Below the pieces are notes generated by a model, which saw nothing but the letters and a program-made list of their open reading frames with translations, was not told where the DNA came from and searched no databases. Made by a program: the position numbers and the translations under genes. From contig CP034537.1 in the NCBI GenBank assembly GCA_004000515.1, positions 930,001 through 994,000 on the forward strand: 64,000 nt of DNA. Direction: 5' to 3'. Below, one piece after another: positions 32,283-43,556 of this stretch (position 1 is its first letter; each line of letters begins with the position of its first letter). The DNA comes from Pseudomonas poae (GTDB taxonomy: Bacteria; Pseudomonadota; Gammaproteobacteria; Pseudomonadales; Pseudomonadaceae).

Positions 32283-33550
32283 GTGAATTCTGCTGTCGCT
32301 CCACTCGCCCAAGAACTCCCTCCTACCGCCCTGGATGACGTGGTGGCCCAGCTCAATGACGCGTACATCGAGAAGGGTACGCCGATGTTCATGCGCACGG
32401 TGCTGGCGCTGTTCTCCGGCGGTTTTGCGACGTTCGCCCTGCTGTATTGCGTGCAGCCGATGATGCCGGCGCTGTCCCACGAGTTTTCCATCAACGCGGC
32501 CCAAAGTAGCCTGATCCTGTCGGTGGCCACGGCGATGCTGGCGTTGGGCCTATTGATCACCGGACCGATATCCGACCGGCTGGGACGCAAACCGGTGATG
32601 GTCTCCGCGCTGTTCTGTGCGGCACTGGCAACCATTGCCAGCGGCTTGATGCCGACGTGGGAAGGGATCCTGTTGATGCGTGCGCTGGTCGGCCTGTCGC
32701 TCAGCGGCCTGGCGGCGGTGGCGATGACCTACCTGAGCGAAGAGATCCACCCGCAGCACATTGGCTTGGCCATGGGCCTCTACATCGGCGGCAATGCCAT
32801 TGGCGGCATGAGCGGACGCCTGATCATCGGCGTGTTGATCGACTTCGTCAGTTGGCACACCGCAATGCTGATCATCGGCGCCGTGGCGCTGATCGCGGCC
32901 ACGGTGTTCTGGAAAATCCTCCCCGAGTCGCGCAACTTCCGCGCCAGCAGTCTCAAGCCGCGCAACCTGCTGGATGGCTTTGTCATGCACTTCAAGGACG
33001 CGGGCTTGCCATGGTTGTTCCTCGAAGCCTTCCTGCTGATGGGCGCATTCGTGACGATGTTCAACTACATCGGCTATCGCCTGCTGGCCGATCCGTATGA
33101 CTTGAGCCAGGCGGTGGTCGGCCTGTTGTCGCTGGTGTACCTCTCAGGCATCTACAGCTCGGCAAAATCGGCTCGCTGGCCGACCGCCTTGGCCGCCGCC
33201 GCGTGCTGTGGGCCACCATCGTGCTGATGCTCGCCGGCATCGCCCTGACCCTGTTCACCCCGCTGTGGCTGGTGGTGCCAGGCATGCTGATCTTCACCTT
33301 CGGCTTCTTCGGCGCCCACTCGGTGGCCAGCAGCTGGATCGGTCGCCGTGCGGTGAAGGCCAAGGGGCAGGCGTCGTCGTTGTACCTGTTCTGCTACTAC
33401 GCGGGGTCCAGCGTGGCCGGTACGGCTGGCGGGTTCTTCTGGCACTTTGCAGGGTGGAGCGGGATCGGTGCGTTCATCGTTGCACTGTTGATCGGTGCGT
33501 TGCTGGTGGCGTTGAAGTTGGCGAAGTTGCCGCCACTCGCCCGCGCCTGA
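32283..33550 (+). CDS. MFS transporter, YnfM-like (one indel)
   Basis: Major facilitator of about 422 residues with twelve predicted helices after a polar N-terminal tail of about 35 residues. The helix 2-3 loop GPISDRLGRKPVM is the family signature, and GSLADRLGRRRVLWA in the second half is its repeat. One A is missing in 33164-33167 at SSAKIGSLADR. GTG 32283 is used because GAGG lies 6 bases upstream; ATG 32385 is a possible later start. The resemblance is to YnfM-type drug or metabolite exporters, substrate unknown. Confidence 0.83.
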
Positions 33551-34084
33551 AGAACTGTCGTTTCAAGGTCCCGGACCTTGAACGACATCCGCGCCATCAC
33601 CCGTTTGCCACGCTTCTCATGCAGTACCACCGCGCCAATATGCAGAACCAGCATCAACAACAGCACTACGCACGACAGCACATGCACTTGGGTATAACTG
33701 GCGATGGTTGCGGGTCACTGAGGAACGGGGAAATGGCGAACAGGTTAAACACATTGATCGGCCGATCCATCATCAGCACGCCCGTCGCCAATACCACCGC
33801 CAACACCAGGTACATGGCCTTGTGGACGAATAACGCCATGTACTCCTGCAGCGAGCGCTGGGTGGAAAAATCCAGGCCGTGGGAGAAAGAACAATAAACC
33901 CGCAGTACAAAGACTGGGATATATAACGTGGTCAACGACACGTTAAAAAACCGACCCACGCCTTGATGGCGGCAGGAACGCTAAATACGGCCACATAAAA
34001 ACCCGACAACAACGACCACACAATGATGACGGCAGAAACCCAGTGCAGGACTTTCTGGCTCATCGAATATTCAGCAGTTCTCAT
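33397..34084 (-). CDS. Cytochrome b561-like membrane protein (two indels, 3' end uncertain)
   Basis: Di-haem cytochrome b561 family protein with four membrane helices and the expected His residues: VLHWVSAVIIVW, LFVHKAMYLVLAVV and the VHVLSCVVLLLMLVLHIGAV helix. It would pass electrons in the inner membrane. The start is ATG 34084. One T (A on the plus strand) is missing in 33945-33950 and one base near 33711. As read, the frame runs to 33397 and overlaps the convergent MFS gene by 154 bases, which is unlikely. An end at 33597 or 33563, near a hairpin at 33557-33586, is more reasonable if a further indel exists. Confidence 0.6.
33557..33586. terminator. Strong hairpin between convergent MFS and cytochrome b561 genes
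   Basis: Arms GTCGTTTCAAGGTC and GACCTTGAACGAC pair over 13 bases with one bulged T and a CCG loop. There is no U tract on either side, so intrinsic termination is only possible. It marks the likely border between the two convergent genes. Confidence 0.45.
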
Positions 34085-34258
34085 TTCGTTATCACCTTTG
34101 CATCAATGCCAATCATCGGCGAGTGAATTCACGGCGAATTTTTGACGAAAGACTGCCCTCCAGACGTAGGAATAATCCCAAATACTACGGAAGGGCAGCG
34201 CGAGAATGCTGATAGCGCCGTTTGCTATACCGTCGGTCGGCACATTTGGGGCCAACAC

Positions 34259-34705
34259 CTAAAGCACCACGCGTGCCTCTAGCCGCTGCTCCCGCTTTTC
34301 CAGCGTCAATGTGAGCAAAGGCGTGCCATCGCGCTCTACATCAGCAAGCCAGCTCAACAGTGCGTGCGCTTCTCCGCTGATGCTCAAGCGCAATTGGTCG
34401 CCATCTACTTCCATCTGGTGCAGGTCCAGGCCTGCCGCCGTTGCGCGTTCACTGAGCCGGGCCGGCAAGGGTTGGGTGGCAACCGACGTGTCTTGTTGGG
34501 GCTGAGCCAGCAACACTCGCCGCGAGAGTACCCACTGTTGTTGGTACAGGCGCTCGGCACCGGCCAACCGTTGCTGCGTGGGTTGCCACAGTAATGAGTA
34601 GAGCAATCCGCAGAGCAGCAGCAGTGCCATGCAAATAAGCAAGTAGCGCTCGCGCAACGACAGACTTTTCCAGGCGCGTAAGGTCGACTCTATCCGGCGC
34701 TTCAC
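34259..34705 (-). CDS. gspM: Type II secretion protein GspM
   Basis: Last gene of the type II secretion operon. A 148-residue bitopic membrane protein with a short cytoplasmic start, one membrane helix (about residues 20-38, LLICMALLLLCGLLYSLLW) and a periplasmic ferredoxin-like domain. GspM supports GspL at the inner-membrane platform. GTG 34705 overlaps the gspL stop (GTGA) and has GGGAG 8 bases before it, so it is preferred over GTG 34720. The 174 bases between this operon and the cytochrome gene hold nothing recognisable. Confidence 0.82.
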   Translation of the reverse strand: MKRRIESTLRAWKSLSLRERYLLICMALLLLCGLLYSLLWQPTQQRLAGAERLYQQQWVLSRRVLLAQPQQDTSVATQPLPARLSERATAAGLDLHQMEVDGDQLRLSISGEAHALLSWLADVERDGTPLLTLTLEKREQRLEARVVL

Positions 34706-35800
34706 AAAGACTGCTCCCACATCAACACCGCCTGTACTCGGTTTCCATTCTTACTGGCATTGCCGATACGCACCGGTATCCCGCTTTGCTGCCCACGCTC
34801 ACGCAGTTGCTCCAGCTCATTGAAACTGGAGGTCGTCAATTGCACCTTCCAGCCATCACCTGCCTGAAAATCGATGCGCTGCACGTCCACATCCCCACCA
34901 CCGATCACCTGTTCGGTGAGCCGCACTAGAGGTGCGAGCGCAGTGGTCGAAGCGGTCGCGCCTTGCCTCTGCAATGCATCGAGCTGCGCGGAAAGATCTA
35001 CGACACGGGTTTGCTGTGGATACAGCGCTTGAAACCGTTGCAGGCTTTGCGCATACAACTGCTGCGCTTGCCCTTCGAGGGTTTGAATACGCACCAGTTT
35101 GACCCCCCAATCCACCATGAACAGCAAGGTGCCCGCGAGGGCCAACGTCACCACGGCCAGGCCCGCTGGGCGCGACCGAACTCACCCTGCAACAGGTCGA
35201 TCGATTGGCCGTGTCCACTCCACAGCGCCGCTTCAATCAGCATCCGGCTGTCGGTGTCGTCCAGCCACTGCAACGGCTCGACAAGCAAGGGTTCAATGGC
35301 CTTGAGGCCCTGTGGGAAAGCGCCACGTGCAGGTTGCCGCCGACTACGCGACGGTCAAGCCAGTCGACGGCAGCAGTGGAGTCGTCGAGTAATAGATTGG
35401 CATCCACCTTCACGCTACGGACCTGAATACCCAGTGCCGCCAGTAAATGCAGCAACGCCCTGAAACGCGCTTTATGCGTGACCAACACCGGATAACGACC
35501 CTGGCGGTCACGGCGCCCGGCACACACGTGCACTCCCTCCAGGTCGTCACCCAGTTGCTCCTCGATGGCGAAGGCGATCGCCTGGGCGTCCGGTCGACGT
35601 TTTGACGGCCATGGTTCTGTGCGCAAGAAACTGCACATTTCCATTGGCAGCAACAGATCGACAGGTTGCCCAGCCAGACGCTGCGCGGCTTCGGCCAACA
35701 GCATCCGCTCGCAGTCACCTGCGGCGCGCCACAGCAGACACGGCCACTGGTCGGAAGGCGCAGCGAGGCCTTCGGCGCTCAAATGAAGCCAGTTTTTCAT
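34702..35800 (-). CDS. gspL: Type II secretion protein GspL (two indels)
   Basis: About 366 residues: an actin-like cytoplasmic domain that holds the GspE ATPase, a membrane helix (VVTLALAGTLLFMVDWGV) and a periplasmic ferredoxin-like domain. Two single-base losses, at 35306-35307 (G) and 35162-35164 (C), break it on the plus-strand sequence; restored joins are LSHRALKAIEPL and QRGLAVVTLALAGT. The start overlaps the gspK stop by four bases. Confidence 0.82.
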
Positions 35801-36644
35801 AAAGAGTTCTCGCTAGAGATCGGAGGAAGAAAACGTCGCTGCACCACGCGCCAGCGCCCGGTTTTGCGCTCACGCTCAACCTCGCTGACCAAACGTAATC
35901 GGCTGGTGCCCAGGCTCACCTCGACACTGACGCGGAACCAGCGACTGCCGATGCCCAAGCCCTGACTGTTGATTCCCAGCCCTGCGATCAGCGGATCATG
36001 GGTAAACGCCTGGACGCTGGCATAACCGTCGTCGGGTCGTTGGGCCACCAGTGCCTGGGCAGTCGCCATGGACACGCCGTCCAACATTGCCAACACCTGC
36101 GCCGGAGCAGTATTGATGTTCAATGCGGCGTCCTCTGGCAGGGTCGCCACCCAAGGCTCAAGCCTGCGCAAGAACGCACCGTCGATACCCGGCAGCACGC
36201 GCAGCTGGCTCAGTTCCTGTACCGCGCCGGTTGCCGGCAATTCCAACGGCCCCAGCCCCAAGGAGCCAAGCAGCCGCGTCCAGCGCTGTCCTGCCACCCT
36301 ATCCACGTGCCCTTCGCTTAACAGCGCGTTGAGGTTGAAGCGACCGGAAAGGTCTTCGATGTGCAGATTGATCTGCGCGCCGTCAGTCGCGAAAGGCCAG
36401 ATGGCATGGGCCCATGGCTGGACTGTATGTACCCTCTGCCTGTCATCCTCGGTCGCCTCCAGCGTGAGCTTTGCCCAGGCTTCCGCCGACAGTGCCAATT
36501 GCCGAAGCTGTACCTGGTGCAGTGGCGCGTGCTGCCTTGCAGCATCAACAAATGACTACGCAGCATGGCCGCCGTCAGTAACAACGCCAGGCTCATGACC
36601 AGCAACACGCTCAGCAGCGCGACACCGCGTTGGCGACGTTTCAT
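35797..36644 (-). CDS. gspK: Type II secretion minor pseudopilin GspK (one indel)
   Basis: The largest minor pseudopilin, 282 residues, capping the pseudopilus tip. A short leader ends KRRQRG, and the hydrophobic helix VALLSVLLVMSLALLL lacks the Glu at position 5, which is normal for GspK. The large globular domain contains the GRFNLNALL segment. A base is missing near 36522 (restored STRQLHQVQLRQLAL). It would be cut and methylated by the PilD prepilin peptidase encoded elsewhere. Confidence 0.85.
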
Positions 36645-37189
36645 GGATGCCCTTGGGGCAATGGCCACACGCGGCGTATCCGCTCGAAACGACCACTCGA
36701 CAGCACCACTTCGAGTGCTTGCGGCGGCGTGGTCGCTGCGCCTCGCCCCACTGGCCAAGCGGCACTCCAACCGGTCTCGGGGTCGTACAATCGCCAGGTG
36801 AACTCGTCCACATCATCGAGCAGTTTCTGTCGCTCCACCGTGGATGAATCCAACCCTCGGCTTTCACGCCAGAGCACGCGGTTTTCCAGGCGATAGAGCA
36901 CATGCTGACGCCCGCTGCGCGGCAGGTCATGTGGGTTGCGCCAGTTGCTGCGCACCAGCTGCAAGGTGGTGGGGCCAAGGACCATGACCGATGACGCCAC
37001 GTGCAACGCATCCCGCTCAATCACGCCGAGCACCCGCTGCAGGCGACGCAGTGACTGTTCGTGGCTGGCCACGCCCTGTTGTGCGCGTACGGTCGTGTCG
37101 AATAGCCGCCAACTGGCCAGCCCCAACAAGGCAAAGATAGCCAGGGCAATGACCAATTCCAGCAGGGTAAAACCACGTTGCTTATTCAT
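36641..37189 (-). CDS. gspJ: Type II secretion minor pseudopilin GspJ
   Basis: A 182-residue minor pseudopilin with prepilin cleavage site RG-FTLLELVIALAIFALLG. The start at 37189 (MNKQRG) gives the usual short leader. The frame is intact. It forms the tip complex with GspI and GspK and overlaps its neighbours on both sides. Confidence 0.87.
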   Translation of the reverse strand: MNKQRGFTLLELVIALAIFALLGLASWRLFDTTVRAQQGVASHEQSLRRLQRVLGVIERDALHVASSVMVLGPTTLQLVRSNWRNPHDLPRSGRQHVLYRLENRVLWRESRGLDSSTVERQKLLDDVDEFTWRLYDPETGWSAAWPVGRGAATTPPQALEVVLSSGRFERIRRVWPLPQGHP

Positions 37190-37601
37190 GCACGGCAGGC
37201 ACCCAACTGCTGGTGCTGTAGACCGGCTGATCGCTGCCTTGGCGCGTGACGCTGATATCGACCTTGAGCATTCGAGGGTCCGTATCCGGCGTGATGATCT
37301 GCTCGACCACCCAATCACTCTGGTCAAAGTGCCGCAGCAATTGCTGGCGCCCAGGCGAAACAGCCTGCAAGCGCAATTCGCTGAGTTGGTTATCCGCCAA
37401 CCAGGCGCATTGCATCTGCTCCTTGAGCCGGCTGTTCTGCTGCAATGAGTAATGGCCGGCCGTGATCACGGCGGCGGCCAACGTGGCGAAAATCGTCAGG
37501 GCAATCATGACTTCCAGCAAGGTGAACCCCCTGGCCGTCTTGGTACGTTTTCGATTGCGCCGGTGTTTACCCTTCAATCCAAGGGTCTCCCGCGCCGTCA
37601 C
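37182..37601 (-). CDS. gspI: Type II secretion minor pseudopilin GspI
   Basis: Minor pseudopilin of up to 139 residues with cleavage motif ARG-FTLLEVMIALTIFATL. The leader is longer than usual if GTG 37601 is the start. TTG 37577, which has a GGGAG site upstream, would shorten it by eight residues and is equally possible. Overlaps the end of gspH and the start of gspJ. Confidence 0.82.
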   Translation of the reverse strand: MTARETLGLKGKHRRNRKRTKTARGFTLLEVMIALTIFATLAAAVITAGHYSLQQNSRLKEQMQCAWLADNQLSELRLQAVSPGRQQLLRHFDQSDWVVEQIITPDTDPRMLKVDISVTRQGSDQPVYSTSSWVPAVHE

Positions 37602-38027
37602 TGACCACGCTCAGCCACGTCTGCTCCATCGACTTGAAGTACAGGACAAATGCACTGAGTTCATCGTTGCTGAGCATCAGCAATTGCGGCACGGCACCGT
37701 CGAGGTTCAGTTGCTGACCTTCCTGTTCGAGGTGCAAGTACAGGCCTCGGGCAACCGGTGCACGGCACCGGCGGGTTGCCAGCCCTCGTGTTCAAGGCGC
37801 GCGACGCGATATTCATCGCGCTGTATGCGCACACCGTATTCACGCCCCTCGATCACGGCTTGCTCGCGCAGTTGCTGGACCAATTGCAGCAGTTGGCCGG
37901 CCTCCTGACGTGCCACGCGACCAGGGCTGTTGCCGGTCGACAGGCTGACGACACCCAGCACTATGCCGATCAGGGCGATCACCACCATCAGTTCCAGCAA
38001 GGTAAATCCACGGCTACGCCTGGGCAT
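37567..38027 (-). CDS. gspH: Type II secretion minor pseudopilin GspH (one indel)
   Basis: A 153-residue minor pseudopilin: MPRRSRG-FTLLELMVVIALIG is the leader and N-terminal helix. A base lost near 37745 (C on the plus strand) would replace the C-terminal third; the restored reading is LPEGLYLHLEQEGQQLNL and the protein ends DPWIEG at 37567. Start 38027 lies four bases after the gspG stop. Confidence 0.83.
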
Positions 38028-38031
38028 CCGA

Positions 38032-38475
38032 TCAGCCTCCCCAGTTGCCGATATCTGCCGCGTGACCTTCGCCACCGGTTACGCCATCGGAGCCCAATGA
38101 GTAGAGGTCATAGCCGCCATTGGCCGCGCGCACGCCAGGGTTGAGGTATTGGTAGGGCGTGCCCCAAGGGTCCACCGGCAGGCTTTTCAGATAGCCCTGA
38201 GGGTTCCAGTTCCTTGCCGCCGGTGTGCCTGTCGGGCGATGGATCAAGGCCTCCAGGCCTTGCTGGGTCGAGGGGTAATAGGCGTTATCGAGGCGATACA
38301 TTTCCAGGCTGGTGGAAATTGCCTGGATATCCGTCTTGGCGGCCGTGACTTTCGCCTGGTCGGGTCGGCTCATGAACTGCGGCACCACAATGGCGCCGAG
38401 CACGCCGATGATGACCACCACCACCATGATTTCAATCAGCGTAAAACCGCGTTGGCCCTGGGGCATTTTGCGCAT
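38032..38475 (-). CDS. gspG: Type II secretion major pseudopilin GspG
   Basis: A 147-residue major pseudopilin. Leader MRKMPQGQRG, cleaved before FTLIEIMVVVVIIGVLGAIV. The globular part has the conserved PSTQQGLEALI and the calcium-site and C-terminal segment DPWGTPYQYLNPG. It assembles into the pseudopilus piston. The frame is intact, with stop and start abutting gspF. Confidence 0.92.
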   Translation of the reverse strand: MRKMPQGQRGFTLIEIMVVVVIIGVLGAIVVPQFMSRPDQAKVTAAKTDIQAISTSLEMYRLDNAYYPSTQQGLEALIHRPTGTPAARNWNPQGYLKSLPVDPWGTPYQYLNPGVRAANGGYDLYSLGSDGVTGGEGHAADIGNWGG

Positions 38476-39676
38476 TCAGTTCACCAGTTGGTTAAGGCTT
38501 AAAATCGGCAACAGAATGGCCATGACGATCAGCAGCACTACGCCGCCCATCACCACCAGCATTGCCGGTTCGAACAAACTCACCACCAGCGCGATGCGGG
38601 CGGCGAGGCTTTTTTCTTGTTGCTCGGCGGCGCGCGCCAGCATGGCGTCGAGTTCACCGGCGCTCTCGCCACTGGCGATCATGTGCAGCATCAGCGGTGG
38701 AATATCGCCGCCCGCTTCAAGCCCGCGGGTCAGGGTGCCGCCCTCGCGTACAGAACGGGCGACATCGGCCATGCGCGCCCGAATGGTCACGTTACCAATC
38801 ACGGCAGCAGCGATTTCCAGGGCGTCCACCAACGGCACGGCGCTTTTTCCCGAGGATCGCCAGGGTGCTGGCGAATCGGGCCGCTTCCATTGCGCGCAAA
38901 ACGCCGCCCAACAGAGGAATACGCAACGCCAGGCGATGCCAATACCAACGCCCGCGCGCTTGCTGCAGGCTCCAACGAAGCCCTATTACGATGCTGGTCA
39001 TAATCACCAACAACACCAAGCCATAGGCCCGCAGGCCATGGCTTACAGCGATCATGGCCTGGGTCAGCCAGGGCAGCGGCTGGCCACTGTCGACAAAGAT
39101 CTTCACCACATCCGGCACGACGTACCCGAGCAGAAAACCGACGATTGCCACACAGGCCGTCATCAGCAACGCCGGATAGACCAGGGCCAGTTGGATCTTC
39201 TGGCGCGACGCCTGGCGTGCTTCGGTATACGCAGCCAACTGCTCAAGCACATGGCCTAGATGCCCCGAGCGCTCGCCGGCCGCGATGGTCGCGCAAAACA
39301 ATTCTGGAAATGCCCGAGGAAATGCCCCCAGCGCAGCGGCCAGTGAATGACCTTCCATCACACGGCCGCGCACCTGCACGAGCAGACGGGATACACGACG
39401 TTTCTCGCTCTGCTCGGCAACCGCTTTGAGGGCTTGCTCCAGCGGCAAACCCGCTTGGACCAGGGTCGACAGTTGCAAGGTCAACAAGGCGAGGTCAGCG
39501 GCATTCAGCCCCAGCGCTAATCCTCTGCCGTTACGCGCACTCGCTGCTTGCACCCGGCTCGGCAGCAGGCCCCGCTCACGCAGCAATTGCCTGGCGTGAC
39601 GCGGGCTGTCGGCCTCTTGCCGACCCCGGCACGTACGGCCCTGACGGTCTCGGGCTTGATAGTCAAAGGTGGGCAC
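38476..39676 (-). CDS. gspF: Type II secretion inner-membrane protein GspF (one indel)
   Basis: Polytopic platform protein of 399 residues with the two T2SSF domains, each followed by membrane helices (CVAIVGFLLGYVVPDVV and the final LEPAMLVVMGGVVLLIVMAI region). An extra T in 38844-38848 on the plus strand breaks it; the restored join is LGKSAVPLVDALEIAA. Starts three bases before the end of gspE's stop region. Confidence 0.87.
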
Positions 39677-39678
39677 GA

Positions 39679-41126
39679 CTAACTCTCCTGGATGACCCGC
39701 AGTAGCTCATCCACGCTGGTCAAGCCTTCGAGTACCAGCCGACGACCGTCCTGAAACAGGCTTGGCGAGTGACGTCGCGCTTCGGCCAGCAACGCCTGCT
39801 CACCGGCCCCCTGGTGAATCATCCCGGCCAGTTGGGGGTCACCCGAACCAACTCGTAGATACCGACACGCCCGCGATAGCCCTGCTGGCAATGCTCGCAA
39901 CCGCCGGCCTTGAACAGCCCGTGGATAACTTCGCCTGGCAGCCCCAAGCGGTGACCTATATCGGCGTCTGCCACCACAGGAATTTTGCAAGCCGGGCAAA
40001 GCGTGCGCAGCAGCCGTTGGGCCAGCACCCCCACCAGGGATGACGCGAGCAGGTAGGCATCAATGCCCATGTCCACCAGCCGGGTGACCGCGCCGACGGC
40101 ACTGTTGGTGTGCAGGGTCGATAGCACCAGGTGCCCGGTCAGCGATGCCTGGACGGCGATTTCAGCGGTCTCGCCGTCGCGGATCTCGCCGACCATCACC
40201 ACGTCCGGGTCCTGGCGCAAAATGGCGCGCAGGCCACGGGCGAAGGTCATCGCGACTTTGGGGTTGACGGGTGTCTGGCCGATCCCGGGCAGGTGATATT
40301 CGATCGGGTCTTCAACGGTCAGGATATTGCGGGTCTGGTCATTGAGGTGCGTCAGCGCGGCATAGAGGCTGGTGGTTTTGCCCGAGCCGGTGGGGCCCGT
40401 CACCAGGAAGATCCCATGGGGTTTGCCCAGCAGCGAATGCAGGTCGGCCAAGGTGCTGGGAGCCATGCCCAGGCGTGTCAGCTCCAGACGGCCGGCGTGT
40501 TTGTCGAGCAAGCGCAACACCACTCGCTCACCGTGGGCAGAAGGCAAGGTCGAGACCCGTACATCCACTTCATGGCCCGCCAGGCGCAGGGCCATACGAC
40601 CGTCCTGGGGCACACGCTTTTCGGCGATGTCCAGGCGTGCCATGACTTTGATTCGAGACACCAGCAGCGTCGCCAGCTCGCGCCGTGGCCGCAGCACTTC
40701 ACGCAACTGACCGTCGATGCGCATGCGCACCGTGAGGATGTGTTCGAACGTCTCCAGATGCACGTCGGAAGCTTTTTCCCGGACTGCCTCGCTGAGCAAT
40801 GCGTTGATCAGCCGAATGATCGGCGCATCGCCTTGTTGCTCCAGCAGGTCAGCGGTCTGGGGCACCTGGTCGACCAGGCTGAGCAGGTCCAATTCATCAT
40901 CGAGCCCTTGGGCGACCTGTTCGGCGGCGCTTTGCCCCTCACTGTAGGTGTCGGCCAGGCGCGTGGCGAAGGCGTCGCTGCTGAGAATGCGCAACGGCAG
41001 TTCGCACTCCGTGAGACGACGTGCTTCGCCCACGGCGCTTAGCGGCGTATCCGCGCGCACGGCTAAGTACCCATCGTCGAGCAGTACGCCAAAACGCCGG
41101 GCGAAACCGAAGGGCAGTGGCTTCAT
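39679..41126 (-). CDS. gspE: Type II secretion ATPase GspE (one indel)
   Basis: Cytoplasmic motor of 482 residues. Walker [12 protein letters not shown], Asp box [12 protein letters not shown], Walker [20 protein letters not shown] and His box [15 protein letters not shown] are present, and the zinc motif CPAC...CEHC follows. One base is missing at 39840-39841, after which the tail [13 protein letters not shown] is restored. The start overlaps the gspD stop (ATGA). Confidence 0.9.
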
Positions 41127-43023
41127 TGCGTCACTGTTCCAGGCTGTCGCAGGTCGAACAGCTGCGCCGCCTCGTCGGGCAGTTGCAGGGAGCGATGCTG
41201 GCCAGACGTCGGCAAGCTCTGCTCACGCAGGTCCTGATAACGCCGCTGGCTGATCCCGGACAAGTCCTGGCCACTGCGCACGATGGTCGGGCGCAGGAAC
41301 ACCATCAGGTTGCTCTTGACCTGGGTGTCTCGGCTCCAACGAAACAGCGCGCCGAGATAAGGAATGTCGCGCAACAGCGGCACACCGCTGTGCTGGGTAC
41401 GCACGCTGTCCTTGATCAACCCGCCGATCACGATGATCTCGCCATCGTCGGCGAGGATCGTGCTCTTCAGCGCACGCTTGTTGGTAATCAGGTCGGATGA
41501 GTCCACGCCCGACACGGCCGGGGCGATGTCCGAGACTTCTTGCTCGACCTCCAGGCGCAGGGTCGAGCCTTCGTTGATGTAGGGTTTGATCTTGAGGCTG
41601 ATGCCGACGTCCTTGCGCTCCACCGTGGTAAAGGGGTTATCCGCACCACTGCTGTTGGTGGCGTAGGAGCCCGTCTTGAACGGCACGTTCTGGCCCACGA
41701 TGATTTCCGCCTCCTGGTTGTCCAGGGTTAGTAGGCTCGGCGTCGATAAGAGGTTGCTGCGACTGTTGCTGGCCAAGGCGGAAATCAGCGCGCCAAAATG
41801 GTCCCCACCCAGTTTGAGCAACGCACCCTCGGGGACTACGCTTTTTCGTCGAACTTCAAGCCACCGATGATCGGCAACCCAGTGCCAGGAAAGTTGATCA
41901 GCCCCGACGCACCGCTACCGTTGAGCGCCCACTGCACACCGAGCGCTTCGGCGATGTCGCCGGAAATCTCGACAATCGCGGCATGGATCAGCACCTGCGC
42001 ACGCGGCCGGTCCAGTTCGCGCACGATGCCTTCGAGTGTTGCCAACTGAGCCGGTTCTGCCACCACCACGAGGGCATTCTGGCTTTCATCGGCGCGCACC
42101 ATAAAAGGCGCGTTGGTGGTGGTGTCTTTGAGCCCTAAAGCGGTCAGCGGCGATTTGCTGCCTTGCCCCATGGTGTCCAGCACTTCGGCCAGTTGCTTGG
42201 CATCGCTGTAGCGCAGGCGGATGACACGGGCATTGTCCAGGCGCTCGGGGGCGGCGGTATCCAGGCTGCGGGCCAACTGCACCAGGCGCTGGCGCACGGC
42301 TGCCGTGCCAACGATCACCAGGCGGTTACCGCGCGGATCGGCCAGTACTGAAATGGCACTTTCCGCATTTTGTTTGCCCAGCGTGCCCTCCATCAACCGA
42401 GCGATATCCACCGCGACGCCATGGCGCAGCTCCACCAGTTCATGGGTATTCTTCGCCCCCGAATCCAACTGCCGCACGACCTCACTGATACGCCGTACAT
42501 TGCGCGCTGTATCGGTAATCACCAAGGCGTTGGCCGACACCGAGGGGCCGACATAGCCATTGGTGGAGATCAAGGGCCTGATGAGCCCAGCCAGATCAGA
42601 AGCGTTGCTGATACCCAGCGCGATGACTTGCGTCACGAACTGCTCGGGGGCTGCCGTGGGCTCCTGCGCATCGGCCGAGAGAGACTTGGCTTGGGCAACC
42701 GGCACCACAAGGATCTGATCGCCCTGGTCAATCACACTGAAACCATGGGTATCGAGCACGCTGTAAAACAGCCGTCGAACACCTTCACGGTCCAGCGCCT
42801 GGCTGGACATCACGGTGATGCGCCCCTGTACTTTGGGGTCGAGGATCACCGTCTTGCCCAAGATGCTCGATATTTCTTCGACCACATCACGCAGCTCGGC
42901 ATTGTTCATGGTCAACTGCCAGCGCTCTTGCGAAGCCGACACGTGGCCCGTGGACAACACTGCGAACAAGGTCATTGCGCCGAAGACGCCGCATAAGGTG
43001 CGCTGCCCGATGATGATGTGCAT
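41123..43023 (-). CDS. gspD: Type II secretion secretin GspD (one indel)
   Basis: Outer-membrane secretin of 633 residues. Signal peptide ends near HVSA-SQ, then N0 domain ([18 protein letters not shown]), three N-type KH domains and the secretin core ([20 protein letters not shown] to VFLRPTIV). A missing T in 41842-41846 on the plus strand splits it; restored join [16 protein letters not shown]. Start at 43023, with GGAAG upstream and eight bases after gspC. Confidence 0.9.
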
Positions 43024-43031
43024 GGGGTTAT

Positions 43032-43556
43032 TCACTTCCGGGATTGTTCGGCGGTTGGCTTGAGATGGAGGCTTCTTGCCTCCTTGGGGTGTGCACCTAC
43101 AACCCGCAGAAACCTCTCGCCCGCAGGACGTAGCATCAGTAGTTCCTCGCGGCCCTGGCGCCACAGCACAACGTGGGCCGGTTCAATGCGCCGCAGCACA
43201 CTGCTTGCCGACAACCGCTCGCCGGCACGGTAAAACCGTTCGCCAGCAGGCCCGGCCAGCAACGCCCGCGACTCGCCAGTGCCGACCAGCGTGGCCAGTA
43301 AGGTCAAGGGTTCAGCGCTGCTCACCCTTGCGCCCGGCGAGGAAAAACCAAGCACTGTCGCCACCGCCAGAATGTTGAGCGGCGCCGGTACCGCTACGGG
43401 CACGGCAGGGACTGGTGTCGGCAAGGGCGCCTGTAACCCTTGGTGAAACGCCCTCTCCTGCCACGCCAGCATCAGGGCATAACCCAAAGGCAGTGCCAGG
43501 ATGAGCACCCGGACCCAGGACATGCGTATCGTCATACGCATCTGCGTGCCGAGCAT
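43032..43556 (-). CDS. gspC: Type II secretion protein GspC
   Basis: First gene of the operon. A 174-residue bitopic protein: one membrane helix (WVRVLILALPLGYALMLAW), a proline-rich linker and a homology-region domain (LTLLATLVGTGESRALLAGP) that binds the secretin N0 domain. No PDZ or coiled-coil tail is visible, so it is a short form. ATG 43556 is used; the upstream bases lack a good ribosome site and the true start could be one of the internal ATGs at 43541 or 43523. Confidence 0.82.
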   Translation of the reverse strand: MLGTQMRMTIRMSWVRVLILALPLGYALMLAWQERAFHQGLQAPLPTPVPAVPVAVPAPLNILAVATVLGFSSPGARVSSAEPLTLLATLVGTGESRALLAGPAGERFYRAGERLSASSVLRRIEPAHVVLWRQGREELLMLRPAGERFLRVVGAHPKEARSLHLKPTAEQSRK

